Assembly: GCF_026810365.1 (NCBI RefSeq)
Contig: NZ_CP113948.1
Span: forward strand, 2,505,001 to 2,569,000
DNA length: 64,000 nt
Direction of reading: 5' to 3'
Source of the DNA: Flavobacterium praedii
GTDB taxonomy: Bacteria; Bacteroidota; Bacteroidia; Flavobacteriales; Flavobacteriaceae
Shown: piece by piece, positions 35,547 to 44,058 of the stretch
How positions within the stretch are numbered: position 1 is the first letter of the stretch
Layout of the letters: every line of letters begins with the position of its first letter
Program-made: the position numbers and the translations under genes
Notes under the pieces: generated by a model
What the model was told of the DNA's origin: nothing
The model's database searches: none
Seen by the model: only the letters and a program-made list of their open reading frames with translations

Positions 35547-36542
35547 TTAATTAATAGCAGGACAATTACAATCGTATTTTTCAGGTTTGCATAAAAAGTT
35601 AATACCTAGTGTAAGCTGATGAAATCCTGCATTATCATATTGAATATCACCCAATAGATGAGTATATGTATAGGCAAACATGAAATTTTTATAATTTAAA
35701 CCTAGAACTGGAGTAATATACTGCAATTTTTGACTGTTTGTTCCGCTTCCGCTAATGTATTCGGCTCCATCAAAACTTCTTCTGTAAGATAGACCTCCCC
35801 ATAATTGCCCCATTTCTAGTTTCTTATAGGCTTTCAAGTTCATATCCAATGCGCTTTCCTTTGTTTTATCCACATATTGATACAGTAAAGAAGGCTCCCA
35901 TAATATTTTGTCGGCATTACCAAAAACATAACCACCGCTAACAATAAACTTACGCAAATTATCACTTTCATATTCACTATAAATAGTCTGTCTTGTCTCT
36001 AAAACATTCTTTACCACTGCATTAAAACTAAAATCAAGATAATTATAAGATGCTCCTATATCTAAATTAAAATAAGAAGCTTGCTGAACAACATTTCCAA
36101 GGAGTGGATCATAATCTCCTGAATTTTGAAAATCAGTTTCATCCAATTGACTTTGATTTACACCTACATTTATACCAAAGGATAATTGATTTAAATCTAC
36201 TTCATCCCTTGAAAACATAAGATGATGTGCATAAGTTGCTTTGAAACCAAATTGGGAATGATACCCATTAACATCATTAAAAACAATAGCACCAACTCCA
36301 GATTTATCACCAACCCTACCATTGTAACTTAATGTTTGGAGAGCAGGTGCATCAGTTTGATCAAACCATTGTTTTCTTGCAGTAAGCCTAAGTTTATGGC
36401 AATTGGATGCACCAGCCATAGAAGGAAAAATTAAATAATAATTATCCGATAGATAATCTGAATAAACGGGTATTCCTTCCTGTGCGAAAGTAGTTAAAGT
36501 GATAAAAAAAAAGGCAAAAACAAATTTGATTTTATTATACAT
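35547..36542 (-). CDS. PorP/SprF-family type IX secretion membrane protein
   Basis: A 331-residue outer-membrane barrel. Signal peptide ends near TFAQ (residue 20). The family start EGIPVYSDYLSDNYYLIFPSMAG and later GVGAIVFNDVNGYHSQFGFKATYAHH match the PorP/SprF pattern, followed by regular strands and a Cys-rich end (CKPEKYDCNC). SprF-type proteins help secrete and attach specific T9SS type B clients, usually encoded next door. No client gene is adjacent here; the nearest type B protein in the window is at the left end. Confidence 0.87.
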   Translation of the reverse strand: MYNKIKFVFAFFFITLTTFAQEGIPVYSDYLSDNYYLIFPSMAGASNCHKLRLTARKQWFDQTDAPALQTLSYNGRVGDKSGVGAIVFNDVNGYHSQFGFKATYAHHLMFSRDEVDLNQLSFGINVGVNQSQLDETDFQNSGDYDPLLGNVVQQASYFNLDIGASYNYLDFSFNAVVKNVLETRQTIYSEYESDNLRKFIVSGGYVFGNADKILWEPSLLYQYVDKTKESALDMNLKAYKKLEMGQLWGGLSYRRSFDGAEYISGSGTNSQKLQYITPVLGLNYKNFMFAYTYTHLLGDIQYDNAGFHQLTLGINFLCKPEKYDCNCPAIN

Positions 36543-36607
36543 TAAGGGGCGGTTTTATAAAATTAATCACGAAAAAAAAACTTTTGTTAATTTATTCTTT
36601 AAAATAT

Positions 36608-36615
36608 CAAATATA
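36608..36615 (-). promoter_or_regulatory. -7 box (TATATTTG) for the PorP/SprF gene
   Basis: An exact TAnnTTTG on the minus strand, 65 bp before the start codon. No -33 match was found. Confidence 0.4.
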
Positions 36616-36639
36616 GTTAATCATAGAAAATAACTTCAC

Positions 36640-36647
36640 TAAATTTG
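36640..36647 (+). promoter_or_regulatory. -7 box (TAAATTTG) for the Nfu gene
   Basis: An exact TAnnTTTG, 18 bp before the ATG at 36666, in the divergent region. Confidence 0.45.
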
Positions 36648-36665
36648 TAAAAAATCACAAAAATC

Positions 36666-37559
36666 ATGACAAAAGTTACTATAAAAGAAACCCAAAACCC
36701 AACAATATTAAAATTTGAATTTCCTGACTTCATTACTCAAAACGAAAGTTTCGAATTTAAAAACATCGATGAAGCAAAAGCGTCTCCTCTAGCCCAACAA
36801 TTATTTTATTTACCATTTGTTAAAACAGTCTATATATCAGGTAATTTCATTGCAATTGAAAGATTTAGCATAGTTGAATGGGACGATGTAAAAGACGCTG
36901 TTGCAGAACAAATTGAAGCCTTTATAAACAAAGGAGGAATAATCATAGCCATTGATGAAAACAAAACAAAAAAACAGCCTATTACCGTTTATGGTGAATC
37001 TACTCCAAATCCTGCTGCACTCAAATTTGTCATCAATAAAATGATTACGAAAAATGCTATTGAGTTCAAAAACATAGATCAAAGCGCACCTTCACCGTTA
37101 GCAACTGAATTATTTAAATTCCCTTATGTAAAAGAGGTCTTTATAGATGAAAATTACATCTCTGTTACCAAATACGACATCAATGAATGGCAAGATATTA
37201 CACTTGAATTAAGAACTTTTATAAAACAATACATCGAAAACGGAGGTACTGTGCTTGATGAAACTATGATTCAAACTATTGTTAAAGACGAAAAAACAAA
37301 AGACGAATCATTTGATTCACTTGATGAAACATCTCAAAAAATCATTAACATACTTGAAGAATACGTAAAACCGGCTGTAGCCGCAGATGGAGGAAATATT
37401 CTTTTTGATTCCTACGATAGTATAACAAAAACCGTAAAAGTAATTATGCAAGGTGCATGTAATGGATGTCCCTCATCAACTTTTACCTTGAAAAGCGGCA
37501 TCGAAAACATGCTAAAAAGTATGTTGAATGATGAAGGAATAAAAGTAGAAGCTGTTTAA
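36666..37559 (+). CDS. NifU-family Fe-S scaffold with duplicated Nfu N-terminal domain
   Basis: A 297-residue iron-sulfur carrier. Two tandem Nfu_N domains are visible. The first spans residues about 3-91 and the second about 105-194. They align on N-P-x-x-L-K-F near the start, the EFKNID strand, SPLA-x-x-L-F, and E-W-x-D/x-I near the end. The C-terminal NifU domain (about 225-297) carries the cluster-binding pair C265 and C268 in CNGCPSS. Standard Nfu has one N-terminal domain, so the duplication roughly adds 100 residues. It lies alone between its own promoter box and a terminator. Confidence 0.88.
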   Translation: MTKVTIKETQNPTILKFEFPDFITQNESFEFKNIDEAKASPLAQQLFYLPFVKTVYISGNFIAIERFSIVEWDDVKDAVAEQIEAFINKGGIIIAIDENKTKKQPITVYGESTPNPAALKFVINKMITKNAIEFKNIDQSAPSPLATELFKFPYVKEVFIDENYISVTKYDINEWQDITLELRTFIKQYIENGGTVLDETMIQTIVKDEKTKDESFDSLDETSQKIINILEEYVKPAVAADGGNILFDSYDSITKTVKVIMQGACNGCPSSTFTLKSGIENMLKSMLNDEGIKVEAV

Positions 37560-37586
37560 AACCATTAGCTATACAATAACATTACA

Positions 37587-37620
37587 AAAGCGTTTCTAAA
37601 ATTAGAAACGCTTTTTTTTT
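37587..37620 (+). terminator. Rho-independent terminator after the Nfu gene
   Basis: Perfect 13-bp arms (37587-37599 and 37602-37614) with a 2-nt apex, followed by a run of T. Confidence 0.85.
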
Positions 37621-37744
37621 AAATTCCTATTTCAATTCAAAACAGAACAGTAAGCACTCTCACTGTATGAGAAATACAAAAAAACAATATACCGTAATCC
37701 ATTGCTGTACAATTATTTAATATGGTAATTATAAAAATAAAGTT

Positions 37745-37752
37745 TACATTTG
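37745..37752 (+). promoter_or_regulatory. -7 box (TACATTTG) for the 22-residue repeat protein
   Basis: An exact TAnnTTTG, 27 bp before the ATG at 37780. No TTG lies at the usual distance upstream. Confidence 0.45.
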
Positions 37753-37779
37753 GTTTTTCTAACCTAAAAAGTAAAAACC

Positions 37780-38292
37780 ATGGGAATAACTTCATTTTTT
37801 AAAAGTGTATTTGGCACAGCCAAAGAAAAAGCAAGCGAAATAGTAGAACAAGCAGAAAACGTAATTGAAGAAACAAAAGAGGCCGCTCAACCCTATTTAG
37901 ACAAAGCCGAAACATTTGTGGACGAAACTGTGACAACTATTAAAGAAACAGCAACGCCTCAAATTGAAAAAGCAGAGGCTTTTATTGAAGAAACGGTAAA
38001 CAAGGCAAAAGAAGTTGCATCACCTCAAATTGAAAAAGCCGAAAACTTTATAGAAGAAACAGTGGCCAAAGCAAAAGAAATTGCCAGTCCTCATATAGAA
38101 AAAGCTGAAGTTTTTATTGAAGATACGTTAAACAAAGCTAAAGAAACTATAACTCCAATTATAGAAAAAGCAGAAACAAGTATAGAACAAGCCATTGATA
38201 GCACAAAAGGAAAAACAACTGCTCCAGAAGAAACTTCAGAACTAAAAAACTTGGATACAACCTCAACAAATTCTGAAGAAGTTCCAAAATAG
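37780..38292 (+). CDS. Apolipoprotein-like 22-residue repeat protein
   Basis: A 170-residue protein that I do not recognise as a named family. There is no signal peptide or membrane helix. Residues 1-37 contain a short amphipathic start (GITSFFKSVFG) and a partial repeat. Residues 38-147 are five consecutive units of exactly 22 residues, each beginning with Pro (38, 60, 82, 104, 126), with consensus PQIEKAEAFIEETVNKAKEV plus two small residues. Hydrophobic positions are spaced as in an amphipathic helix, with Glu and Lys on the polar face. The tail (148-170) is acidic and disordered. The Pro-punctuated 22-mer plan is that of exchangeable apolipoproteins. This is an architectural analogy, not a claim of homology. 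LEA-like or YtxH-like stress proteins are alternatives. Confidence 0.8.
   Translation: MGITSFFKSVFGTAKEKASEIVEQAENVIEETKEAAQPYLDKAETFVDETVTTIKETATPQIEKAEAFIEETVNKAKEVASPQIEKAENFIEETVAKAKEIASPHIEKAEVFIEDTLNKAKETITPIIEKAETSIEQAIDSTKGKTTAPEETSELKNLDTTSTNSEEVPK
37891..38220 (+). repeat. Five tandem 66-bp units encoding 22-residue repeats
   Basis: Five in-frame 66-bp units, starting at 37891, 37957, 38023, 38089 and 38155. The second and third are closest in sequence. The DNA has diverged more than the protein pattern, so the array is old rather than a recent slippage product. Confidence 0.8.
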
Positions 38293-38316
38293 CATTTTAT
38301 AAAAATATTAATTTCT

Positions 38317-38363
38317 TATTTTTGCAATCCAATTATGGCCTTCTCATATGAGAAGGTCATTTA
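38317..38363 (+). promoter_or_regulatory. -7 box (TATTTTTG) and leader palindrome ahead of the MscS gene
   Basis: TATTTTTG at 38317-38324 matches the -7 consensus. About 10 bp downstream is a palindrome (about 38335-38360) with 13-bp arms read as ATGGCCTTCTCAT and ATGAGAAGGTCAT, and no loop beyond the dyad. It lacks a T-tract and lies 15 bp before the ATG at 38375, so it is better read as a leader structure or operator than as a terminator. Confidence 0.45.
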
Positions 38364-38374
38364 TGATTTAAAAT

Positions 38375-39199
38375 ATGACTTTAGACCCCAATTTCATCGC
38401 TGGTTATGCCGACACCTTTATTACGGCACTTATAAATTATTCTCCAAAAGTTATTTCCGCTTTTCTAATTCTTTTTATTGGACTTTATTCCATTCGAATT
38501 ATCAATAGAATTATTCGAAAAATAATGATCCAAAGAGAGCTAGACCCAACATTAACCAAATTTCTAGCCGACATATTATTGTGGGCATTAAGAGTCTTAC
38601 TTTTTGTTACTTTTATTTCAAAATTAGGAATAGAAACCTCCTCTTTTGTAGCTATTTTGGGTGCAATGGGACTCGCTGTTGGTTTGTCATTACAAGGTTC
38701 ATTGTCTAATTTTGCTGGAGGAATGCTAATCATCCTTTTTAAACCTTTTAAAGTTGGAGATACTATTGAAGCACAAGGTATTTTGGCTACGGTACAAGAA
38801 ATTCAAATTTTTGTAACCAAATTAATAACAGCCAATAATCAAACTGTTTTTGTACCCAACGGGTCTTTATCCAATGGAACAATCACAAACTATTCGATGC
38901 AAGGTACCCGAAGAGCTGATTTGACAATCGCTATATCTTATGACACTGACATCAAAGAAGTAAAAAACATCATAACAAAAGTGCTACAAAGCAATCCCAA
39001 AGTATTAGCTTCACCTATAGCAGAGGTATCCGTTAAGAATCTTACTGATAATGCTATTCAAATTGCCGTTAGACCTTGGGCCAAAAATGAAGATTTGGGT
39101 AGTGTAATCTCGGATACATTAGAAAATTGCAAATTGGCATTTGATGAAGCGGGGATCACTTTTCAACCGTATGTTACCGAGTTATCAAAAAGTAATTAG
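38375..39199 (+). CDS. Small-conductance mechanosensitive channel (MscS family)
   Basis: A 274-residue inner-membrane channel that releases solutes on hypo-osmotic shock. Three membrane helices lie at about residues 22-45, 62-84 and 87-120. The pore-lining TM3 is Gly/Ala-rich (GAMGLAVGLSLQGSLSNFAGG), followed by the beta domain start FKPFKVGD and PNGSLSNGTITNYS, as in MscS. The C-terminal alpha/beta vestibule is present. Length is close to E. coli MscS (286). It lies downstream of the apolipoprotein-like gene with its own promoter box. Confidence 0.93.
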   Translation: MTLDPNFIAGYADTFITALINYSPKVISAFLILFIGLYSIRIINRIIRKIMIQRELDPTLTKFLADILLWALRVLLFVTFISKLGIETSSFVAILGAMGLAVGLSLQGSLSNFAGGMLIILFKPFKVGDTIEAQGILATVQEIQIFVTKLITANNQTVFVPNGSLSNGTITNYSMQGTRRADLTIAISYDTDIKEVKNIITKVLQSNPKVLASPIAEVSVKNLTDNAIQIAVRPWAKNEDLGSVISDTLENCKLAFDEAGITFQPYVTELSKSN

Positions 39200-39210
39200 C
39201 AAAAACCAAA

Positions 39211-39879
39211 CTATTTTTTTGAAGTGGTAATTAAAAAATCTTTCAAATAATAAGGTTCAAAATAGGCGACATCAACTGTGTCGTTTATTTTGTATTTATC
39301 AAAACTCAAAGCACACATTTCGTTGGCAGAAGGATATTTAATAGCATCTAAGAATACAAAATTATCATTTGTCAAAACTGTTTTGCATTTTTCATTGCAA
39401 TCACCTACAAAATAAACTGTCCCTTGTAGTTCTTCAAAAGATTTTTCGGTTATAATCTCGGCCAATACTTCTCGTTTTTTTTCTAATAAAGGAGAAAAAA
39501 CAGCACTATACACTTCCATTCTACGGGCATCAATCATAGGAACAATAAAACCTTCAGCAACTGTAACTTTCAAGGCCAATGACTGCAAAGTGTCAACCGC
39601 AATTAATGGAATTTCCAGAGCATAACACAAGCCTTTAGCTGCCGAAATACCTATTCGCAATCCCGTATAAGATCCTGGCCCTTGACTTACGGCAATTGCC
39701 GCCAAATCTTTATACCCTATTCCCGCCTCGCTCATAATTTCTTCTATAAAAACATGCAAACGCTCCGCATGCGAATACCCTTCTTCTGCAATTTCTTTGC
39801 ACAATATCATTTTTCCTTCTTTTGCCAAAGCAACAGAACAATTTTTGGTAGCGGTTTCAATGTTAAGTATATACGACAC
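39211..39879 (-). CDS. tsaB: tRNA threonylcarbamoyladenosine biosynthesis protein TsaB
   Basis: A 222-residue ASKHA-fold protein, the TsaD partner in forming t6A37 of ANN-decoding tRNAs. The opening ILNIETATKNCSVAL is the phosphate-1 region, and VSQGPGSYTGLRIGISAAKGL is the hallmark motif (about residues 64-84). TsaB itself has no metal-binding histidines, as expected. The start codon is GTG at 39879, giving MSYILNIETA. It is convergent with mscS. A heptad array precedes it. Confidence 0.93.
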   Translation of the reverse strand: MSYILNIETATKNCSVALAKEGKMILCKEIAEEGYSHAERLHVFIEEIMSEAGIGYKDLAAIAVSQGPGSYTGLRIGISAAKGLCYALEIPLIAVDTLQSLALKVTVAEGFIVPMIDARRMEVYSAVFSPLLEKKREVLAEIITEKSFEELQGTVYFVGDCNEKCKTVLTNDNFVFLDAIKYPSANEMCALSFDKYKINDTVDVAYFEPYYLKDFLITTSKK

Positions 39880-39914
39880 GTTATTAATTTTAGGTTGTAG
39901 ATTTTAGATTTTTT
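39880..39914 (-). repeat. Heptanucleotide leader array before tsaB
   Basis: Read on the minus strand, five 7-nt steps end at the GTG: AAAAAAT, CTAAAAT, CTACAAC, CTAAAAT, TAATAAC. In the phase used for the other arrays this is AATCTAA, AATCTAC, AACCTAA, AATTAAT plus AAC. Confidence 0.55.
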
Positions 39915-39983
39915 ATTATAAAATCATGAAATAATGAATACGATTGCAAATTTACACCTAATTTTTAAATTTCCTTTATAAAA

Positions 39984-40017
39984 CAAAAAACACGTCCAGG
40001 AAGTTCAAGACGTGTTT
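39984..40017 (-). terminator. Rho-independent terminator after the exporter operon
   Basis: Arms AAACACGTC (39988-39996) and GACGTGTTT (40009-40017) with a 12-nt loop, followed on the minus strand by a T-tract. It lies 63 bp after the last adaptor gene. Confidence 0.75.
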
Positions 40018-40079
40018 TTATTTTTATATTCTTCAAAAGAAACCGAACAATAATTTATACCATTTAATGATTAAGGAAA

Positions 40080-41375
40080 CTATTTTTTCTTGTCTGTTTC
40101 GGTTGGAACAAATACTTTATCTCCAGAATTTAGATCTTTGGAGACGGTAGAATAAGGCCCTGTGATAACAACATCGCCTTTTTTCAATCCTGAAACTACT
40201 TCAATATTTGTATCATCTTGAATTCCAGTTTTTATGATTCTAATTTTAGCTTTATCGCCTACTTTTACAAAAACACATTCATATTTTTTGTCACTTTTCG
40301 GAGCTTCCTTTTTGTCGTCAGACTCAGGTCCGTCCATTTTGATTTCTTTTACGGCAGTAGTATCAGACTTCACAACAACAGAACTGATAGGAACATGAAC
40401 CACATTCGTTTTTGTTGTAGTGATAATATCAACCGTAGCGGTCATACCTGGTCGGAAAGGAGAATAAGAAGACGGTTTCCCAACCATTAAATCTTGATAC
40501 GATTCTTTTAAAATTCTAACTTTTACCTTAAAATTAGTTACTTGATCTGCTGTTAAAGCCGTACTTGCTGAATTTGAAATACTGGTAACAACACCTTTAA
40601 ATTGTTTTTTCAAATAGGCATCCACTTCTACATTAGCCAAATCCCCAACTTTTATTTTTACAATATCATTTTCGTTTACATCTACTTCAACCTCCATATT
40701 GTTTAAATTGGCAACTCTTAAAATTTCGGTTCCAGCCATTTGTTGCGTCCCTAAAACTCTCTCGCCAAGCTCTACATTAAGCACAGAAATGGTACCATCA
40801 GCAGGAGCATAAATAGTAGTTCTACCCAAGTTGTCTTTGGCTTCATTAACAGTTGCCGAAGCACTTTTTACATTATAAAAAGCAGATTGTTTATTGGCTT
40901 TTGCCACTTCAAAAGAAGCTATTGCCTTATCCCAATCTGATTTTGAAATAATCCCTTTTTCAAACAAAGTTTTATTTCTTTCATAATTTGCTTTTGCTTC
41001 ATTAAAAGAAGCTTCTGATTGACTTAAACCGGCTTTAGTTCCAGACAAATTCGAAACAGAACGATTGTAGCCCGAAGTATATAAATCTGGATTAATTTTT
41101 ACCAATAAATCTCCTTTTTTTACTACTTGACCTTCTTTTACATTAAGTGAAATAATTTCGCCTGAAACTTCAGATGAAATCTTTACTTCAATTTCGGGTT
41201 GAATTTTACCCGTTGCCGATACTGTTTCCACTATTGCACCCGTAACCACATTGGCGATTTCAATTTCTTTTCCTTTATCTTTATTTCCTAAGACACCCGC
41301 TTTTGAAAGTCCAATTAATAAAGCTATAATTACTACTGCCGATCCTAATAAGATGTAAATTGTTTTTTTTGACAT
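40080..41375 (-). CDS. Periplasmic adaptor subunit (MacA/HlyD family), second copy
   Basis: A 431-residue membrane-fusion protein. One N-terminal membrane helix (about 5-24) is followed by a lipoyl half-motif (VSATGKIQPEIEVKISSEVSGEI), a long helical hairpin (about 95-185), a second lipoyl half (TIYAPADGTISVLNVELGERV), then beta-barrel and membrane-proximal domains. A low-complexity charged insert (ESDDKKEAPKSDKK) lies near residue 355. It is 6 bp downstream of the TolC gene. Such adaptors bridge inner-membrane permeases and the TolC channel. It shares general architecture with the adaptor at 42897-44015 but has a different C terminus. Confidence 0.88.
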   Translation of the reverse strand: MSKKTIYILLGSAVVIIALLIGLSKAGVLGNKDKGKEIEIANVVTGAIVETVSATGKIQPEIEVKISSEVSGEIISLNVKEGQVVKKGDLLVKINPDLYTSGYNRSVSNLSGTKAGLSQSEASFNEAKANYERNKTLFEKGIISKSDWDKAIASFEVAKANKQSAFYNVKSASATVNEAKDNLGRTTIYAPADGTISVLNVELGERVLGTQQMAGTEILRVANLNNMEVEVDVNENDIVKIKVGDLANVEVDAYLKKQFKGVVTSISNSASTALTADQVTNFKVKVRILKESYQDLMVGKPSSYSPFRPGMTATVDIITTTKTNVVHVPISSVVVKSDTTAVKEIKMDGPESDDKKEAPKSDKKYECVFVKVGDKAKIRIIKTGIQDDTNIEVVSGLKKGDVVITGPYSTVSKDLNSGDKVFVPTETDKKK

Positions 41376-41381
41376 GATAAA

Positions 41382-42818
41382 TTAATTTTTGATAATTGGA
41401 ATTCCAAAATAAAATTCTAATATTTTGATTTTAAAGATATAATCGTATTTGGTTCTAATAACTTCTGATTGTGCATTGGTAAGCAACGTTTGTGACTGAT
41501 TAAAATCGAAAGAATTCATTAACCCCACTGCATATTTTTCTTTTGCATAATTATAGGCTTCTTCTCTAGATTCTAAAGCTACAATGGCAGACTCATGTGC
41601 ATTCAAAGCTCCTTTGGCATCTGTGAAAGCAGTGTAAACATTTCGTTGCAAATCCAAATCTTCTTTTTCCAATGCAATTTTAGATTTTTCTAAAGCAACT
41701 TTGGAACGTTCTACATTATTTCTTACAGAGAATCCATTAAAAATAGGAATCGACAATTGTGCCCCAAAAGAATGCCCTTTGTTATTACTAAATTGATCCA
41801 TAACAGGTTCTGGACCTCCTAATACCGCCACTGAATTAGGTCTCAAAACGTTTTGGTTCGTGCCTTCTACATAACCAACAACAGAGGTAGGATTTGCTGT
41901 ATTTGGAGCAGAACCGGTTACAATATCGCTATAACTTGCTCTTGTATTAAAATTATAAAAAGCAGATAAGGTAGGTTGATAAGCTCCTTTTGAAATTGCC
42001 ACATCTTTTTCAGCGATTTCCAAATTGGTTTGTGCAATTTTCAATTCTGTTCTACTCTCTTTTGCTTTTGCATAAATATCCATCGGTTTTATCGACATAA
42101 TATTATTTTCGTCTTTAGCATTAGTATCGTCTATTACATCAAAATCCCAAAATTCTTTTAATTGTAATAATTGAGCCAAACTCAATTTAGAAATTAATAA
42201 TGCATTTTCGGCTGTAATAACATTTTGTTTATTAGAAGCCACTGTAGCTTTGATATCTAATAAATCGCCTCGTGGTATAGAACCCGCTTTTACCAATTCT
42301 TCGGAACGTTTGTATTGTTTTTCATTTATTGATAACTGTTCTTGTTGCACTTTTAGATTTTCTTTATTAAAAAGCACTTGCAAAAAAGCATTGGCAACAT
42401 TCAAAGCAATGTCCTCCTGCATTTTTACCAATTTGTATTTGGAAGAAACAATAGAAAGATTAGCTTTTCGCAGTGTATTTTGATTCTGCATTCCTTTGTA
42501 GATATCTACTCCAACATTGGCTCCAAGGCTTGTAAATTGAGTAGTTTGATTTCTCAAAAGACCTGTTGTTATATCTTGATTTAGACCAATATTCCAAGAA
42601 TGGTTAGCACTCAAATTAGCACTTGGTAAAAAATTTCCAAAAGCGCCTCTTTTGTCTATACTAGCCGAAAGCGTATCCAATTCGGTGTTTTTTATAGAAA
42701 TATTGTTTTTTATAGCATACTTTACACACTCTTCTAAAGTCCATACTTTGGTTTGTGCTTGAGTCGATAATCCTATCAGAAAGACTAAAGCGATACTAAA
42801 ATAATTTATTTTTTTCAT
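41382..42818 (-). CDS. TolC-family outer-membrane efflux channel
   Basis: A 478-residue protein with signal peptide ending TQAQ (residue 22). The two repeated halves typical of TolC are visible, each beginning with a helix containing the A-x-x-N-N-x-S-I/x-x-A-x-x-x-L-E pattern, and long coiled-coil helices (EEQLSINEKQYKRSEELVKAG; ALEKSKIALEKEDLDLQRNV). It forms the exit duct of the exporter with the adjacent adaptors and permeases. It lies 78 bp after the first adaptor gene and has its own -7 box in that spacer. Confidence 0.92.
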   Translation of the reverse strand: MKKINYFSIALVFLIGLSTQAQTKVWTLEECVKYAIKNNISIKNTELDTLSASIDKRGAFGNFLPSANLSANHSWNIGLNQDITTGLLRNQTTQFTSLGANVGVDIYKGMQNQNTLRKANLSIVSSKYKLVKMQEDIALNVANAFLQVLFNKENLKVQQEQLSINEKQYKRSEELVKAGSIPRGDLLDIKATVASNKQNVITAENALLISKLSLAQLLQLKEFWDFDVIDDTNAKDENNIMSIKPMDIYAKAKESRTELKIAQTNLEIAEKDVAISKGAYQPTLSAFYNFNTRASYSDIVTGSAPNTANPTSVVGYVEGTNQNVLRPNSVAVLGGPEPVMDQFSNNKGHSFGAQLSIPIFNGFSVRNNVERSKVALEKSKIALEKEDLDLQRNVYTAFTDAKGALNAHESAIVALESREEAYNYAKEKYAVGLMNSFDFNQSQTLLTNAQSEVIRTKYDYIFKIKILEFYFGIPIIKN

Positions 42819-42840
42819 TTTTATTGGAATAAAAGCGTAA

Positions 42841-42848
42841 CAAATATA
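42841..42848 (-). promoter_or_regulatory. Internal -7 box (TATATTTG) ahead of the TolC gene
   Basis: An exact TAnnTTTG on the minus strand, 23 bp before the TolC ATG. It suggests that TolC and the second adaptor can be transcribed apart from the ABC genes. Confidence 0.45.
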
Positions 42849-42896
42849 CTACGCATATTTAACTTAATTTGTAATTCAAAAACCTTTTTTTAGCGA

Positions 42897-44015
42897 TTAT
42901 TTGGGTTTAACCTCTTCCGTAATTAACCCTTGATTCCATACTTTTATTTTATCTGTGGGTTTAATTCCACTTTTTACCTGAACATAGATTCCGTCACTTA
43001 CACCCAATGTAATATCTTTTCGTTGAAACTTTTGTTTCCCTGTTTCTATTTCAACATAAGGCTTTTGTGTTTTTTTGTCAAACTGAATCAATGATTCTTT
43101 TAAAGCTTGCACTTTATCTGCTTTTTCTAATATAATGGAAGCATTAGCACTCAAACCTGCTCTGATAAAAGTATTATCTCTATTGGTTAATGTTGCTTTT
43201 ATTTCGAATTGAATAGCTCCGTTTTCCGTTTTCCCTTTTGGAGCTATATAAGTCAATACAGCTTCGAATTTTTTATTTTCAATGGCTCCAATAGTAATTT
43301 CGATAGGCATATTTAATTTGATCTTTCCTACTTCAGATTCATCTACTTTACCAACAAATATCATTCTTCCAATATCGGCAACACTAGCAATTGTTGTACC
43401 TTCATTGAAATTATTACTCTCAATGACTTGATTACCCACTTTTACAGGAACATCGAGTACCATTCCATTTACTGTTGAACGAATCAAAGTATTCGCATAA
43501 CTTCCTAAGCCAGAAGTAGTACCTGTTTTCACAATATCAAATCCCTGAATAGAGGCACTATAATTTTGTCTAGCCTGATTATAGGCAAGTTGAGCAGCAT
43601 CAAAATCATTGGCAGAAATAACCCCTTTATCAAACAATGTTTTTTGTCTTTGGTACAATTTCTCTTGATTATCCAATTCAATTTTCGCTGTTTTCACTTG
43701 ATTTTGTGAATTACTCAAATTAGATACATTAGCAACTACTTTTATTTTTGCAATCAAGTCACCTGCTTTTACTGATTCTCCGGCCTTAATATATACTGCT
43801 TCAATAATACCCGAAATATTGGGTTTGATTAATACTTCTTCGTCTGGCACAATATTCCCAGTAGCAAGAGTACTTTTTATAATAGTTTTCACTTCTACTT
43901 TGTCCGTTTCAAAAACAATAGGAGATTCCTGGTTTTTGGCGTACAAATAATATAAAGCCCCGAAAAAAACTATTGCTATAAGAATCAATACGGTTATGGT
44001 TACTCCTTTTTTCAT
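42897..44015 (-). CDS. Periplasmic adaptor subunit (MacA/HlyD family), first copy
   Basis: A 372-residue membrane-fusion protein with one N-terminal membrane helix (about 6-26), lipoyl halves (LATGNIVPDEEVLIKPNISG and STVNGMVLDVPVKVGNQV), a coiled hairpin (about 95-150) and a C-terminal beta-barrel region ending in DKIKVWNQG. It lies 43 bp after the second permease gene. It is shorter than the other adaptor and lacks the charged insert. Confidence 0.88.
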   Translation of the reverse strand: MKKGVTITVLILIAIVFFGALYYLYAKNQESPIVFETDKVEVKTIIKSTLATGNIVPDEEVLIKPNISGIIEAVYIKAGESVKAGDLIAKIKVVANVSNLSNSQNQVKTAKIELDNQEKLYQRQKTLFDKGVISANDFDAAQLAYNQARQNYSASIQGFDIVKTGTTSGLGSYANTLIRSTVNGMVLDVPVKVGNQVIESNNFNEGTTIASVADIGRMIFVGKVDESEVGKIKLNMPIEITIGAIENKKFEAVLTYIAPKGKTENGAIQFEIKATLTNRDNTFIRAGLSANASIILEKADKVQALKESLIQFDKKTQKPYVEIETGKQKFQRKDITLGVSDGIYVQVKSGIKPTDKIKVWNQGLITEEVKPK

Positions 44016-44058
44016 TTTGTAAATTTTATTCGATTATTATTATTTTTTGATTGATTTT

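Noticed and set aside
37891..38220. 66-bp repeats considered as a CRISPR-like or minisatellite array
   Set aside because: The repeats are in frame, encode a clean 22-residue protein periodicity and have no spacers. They are coding repeats.
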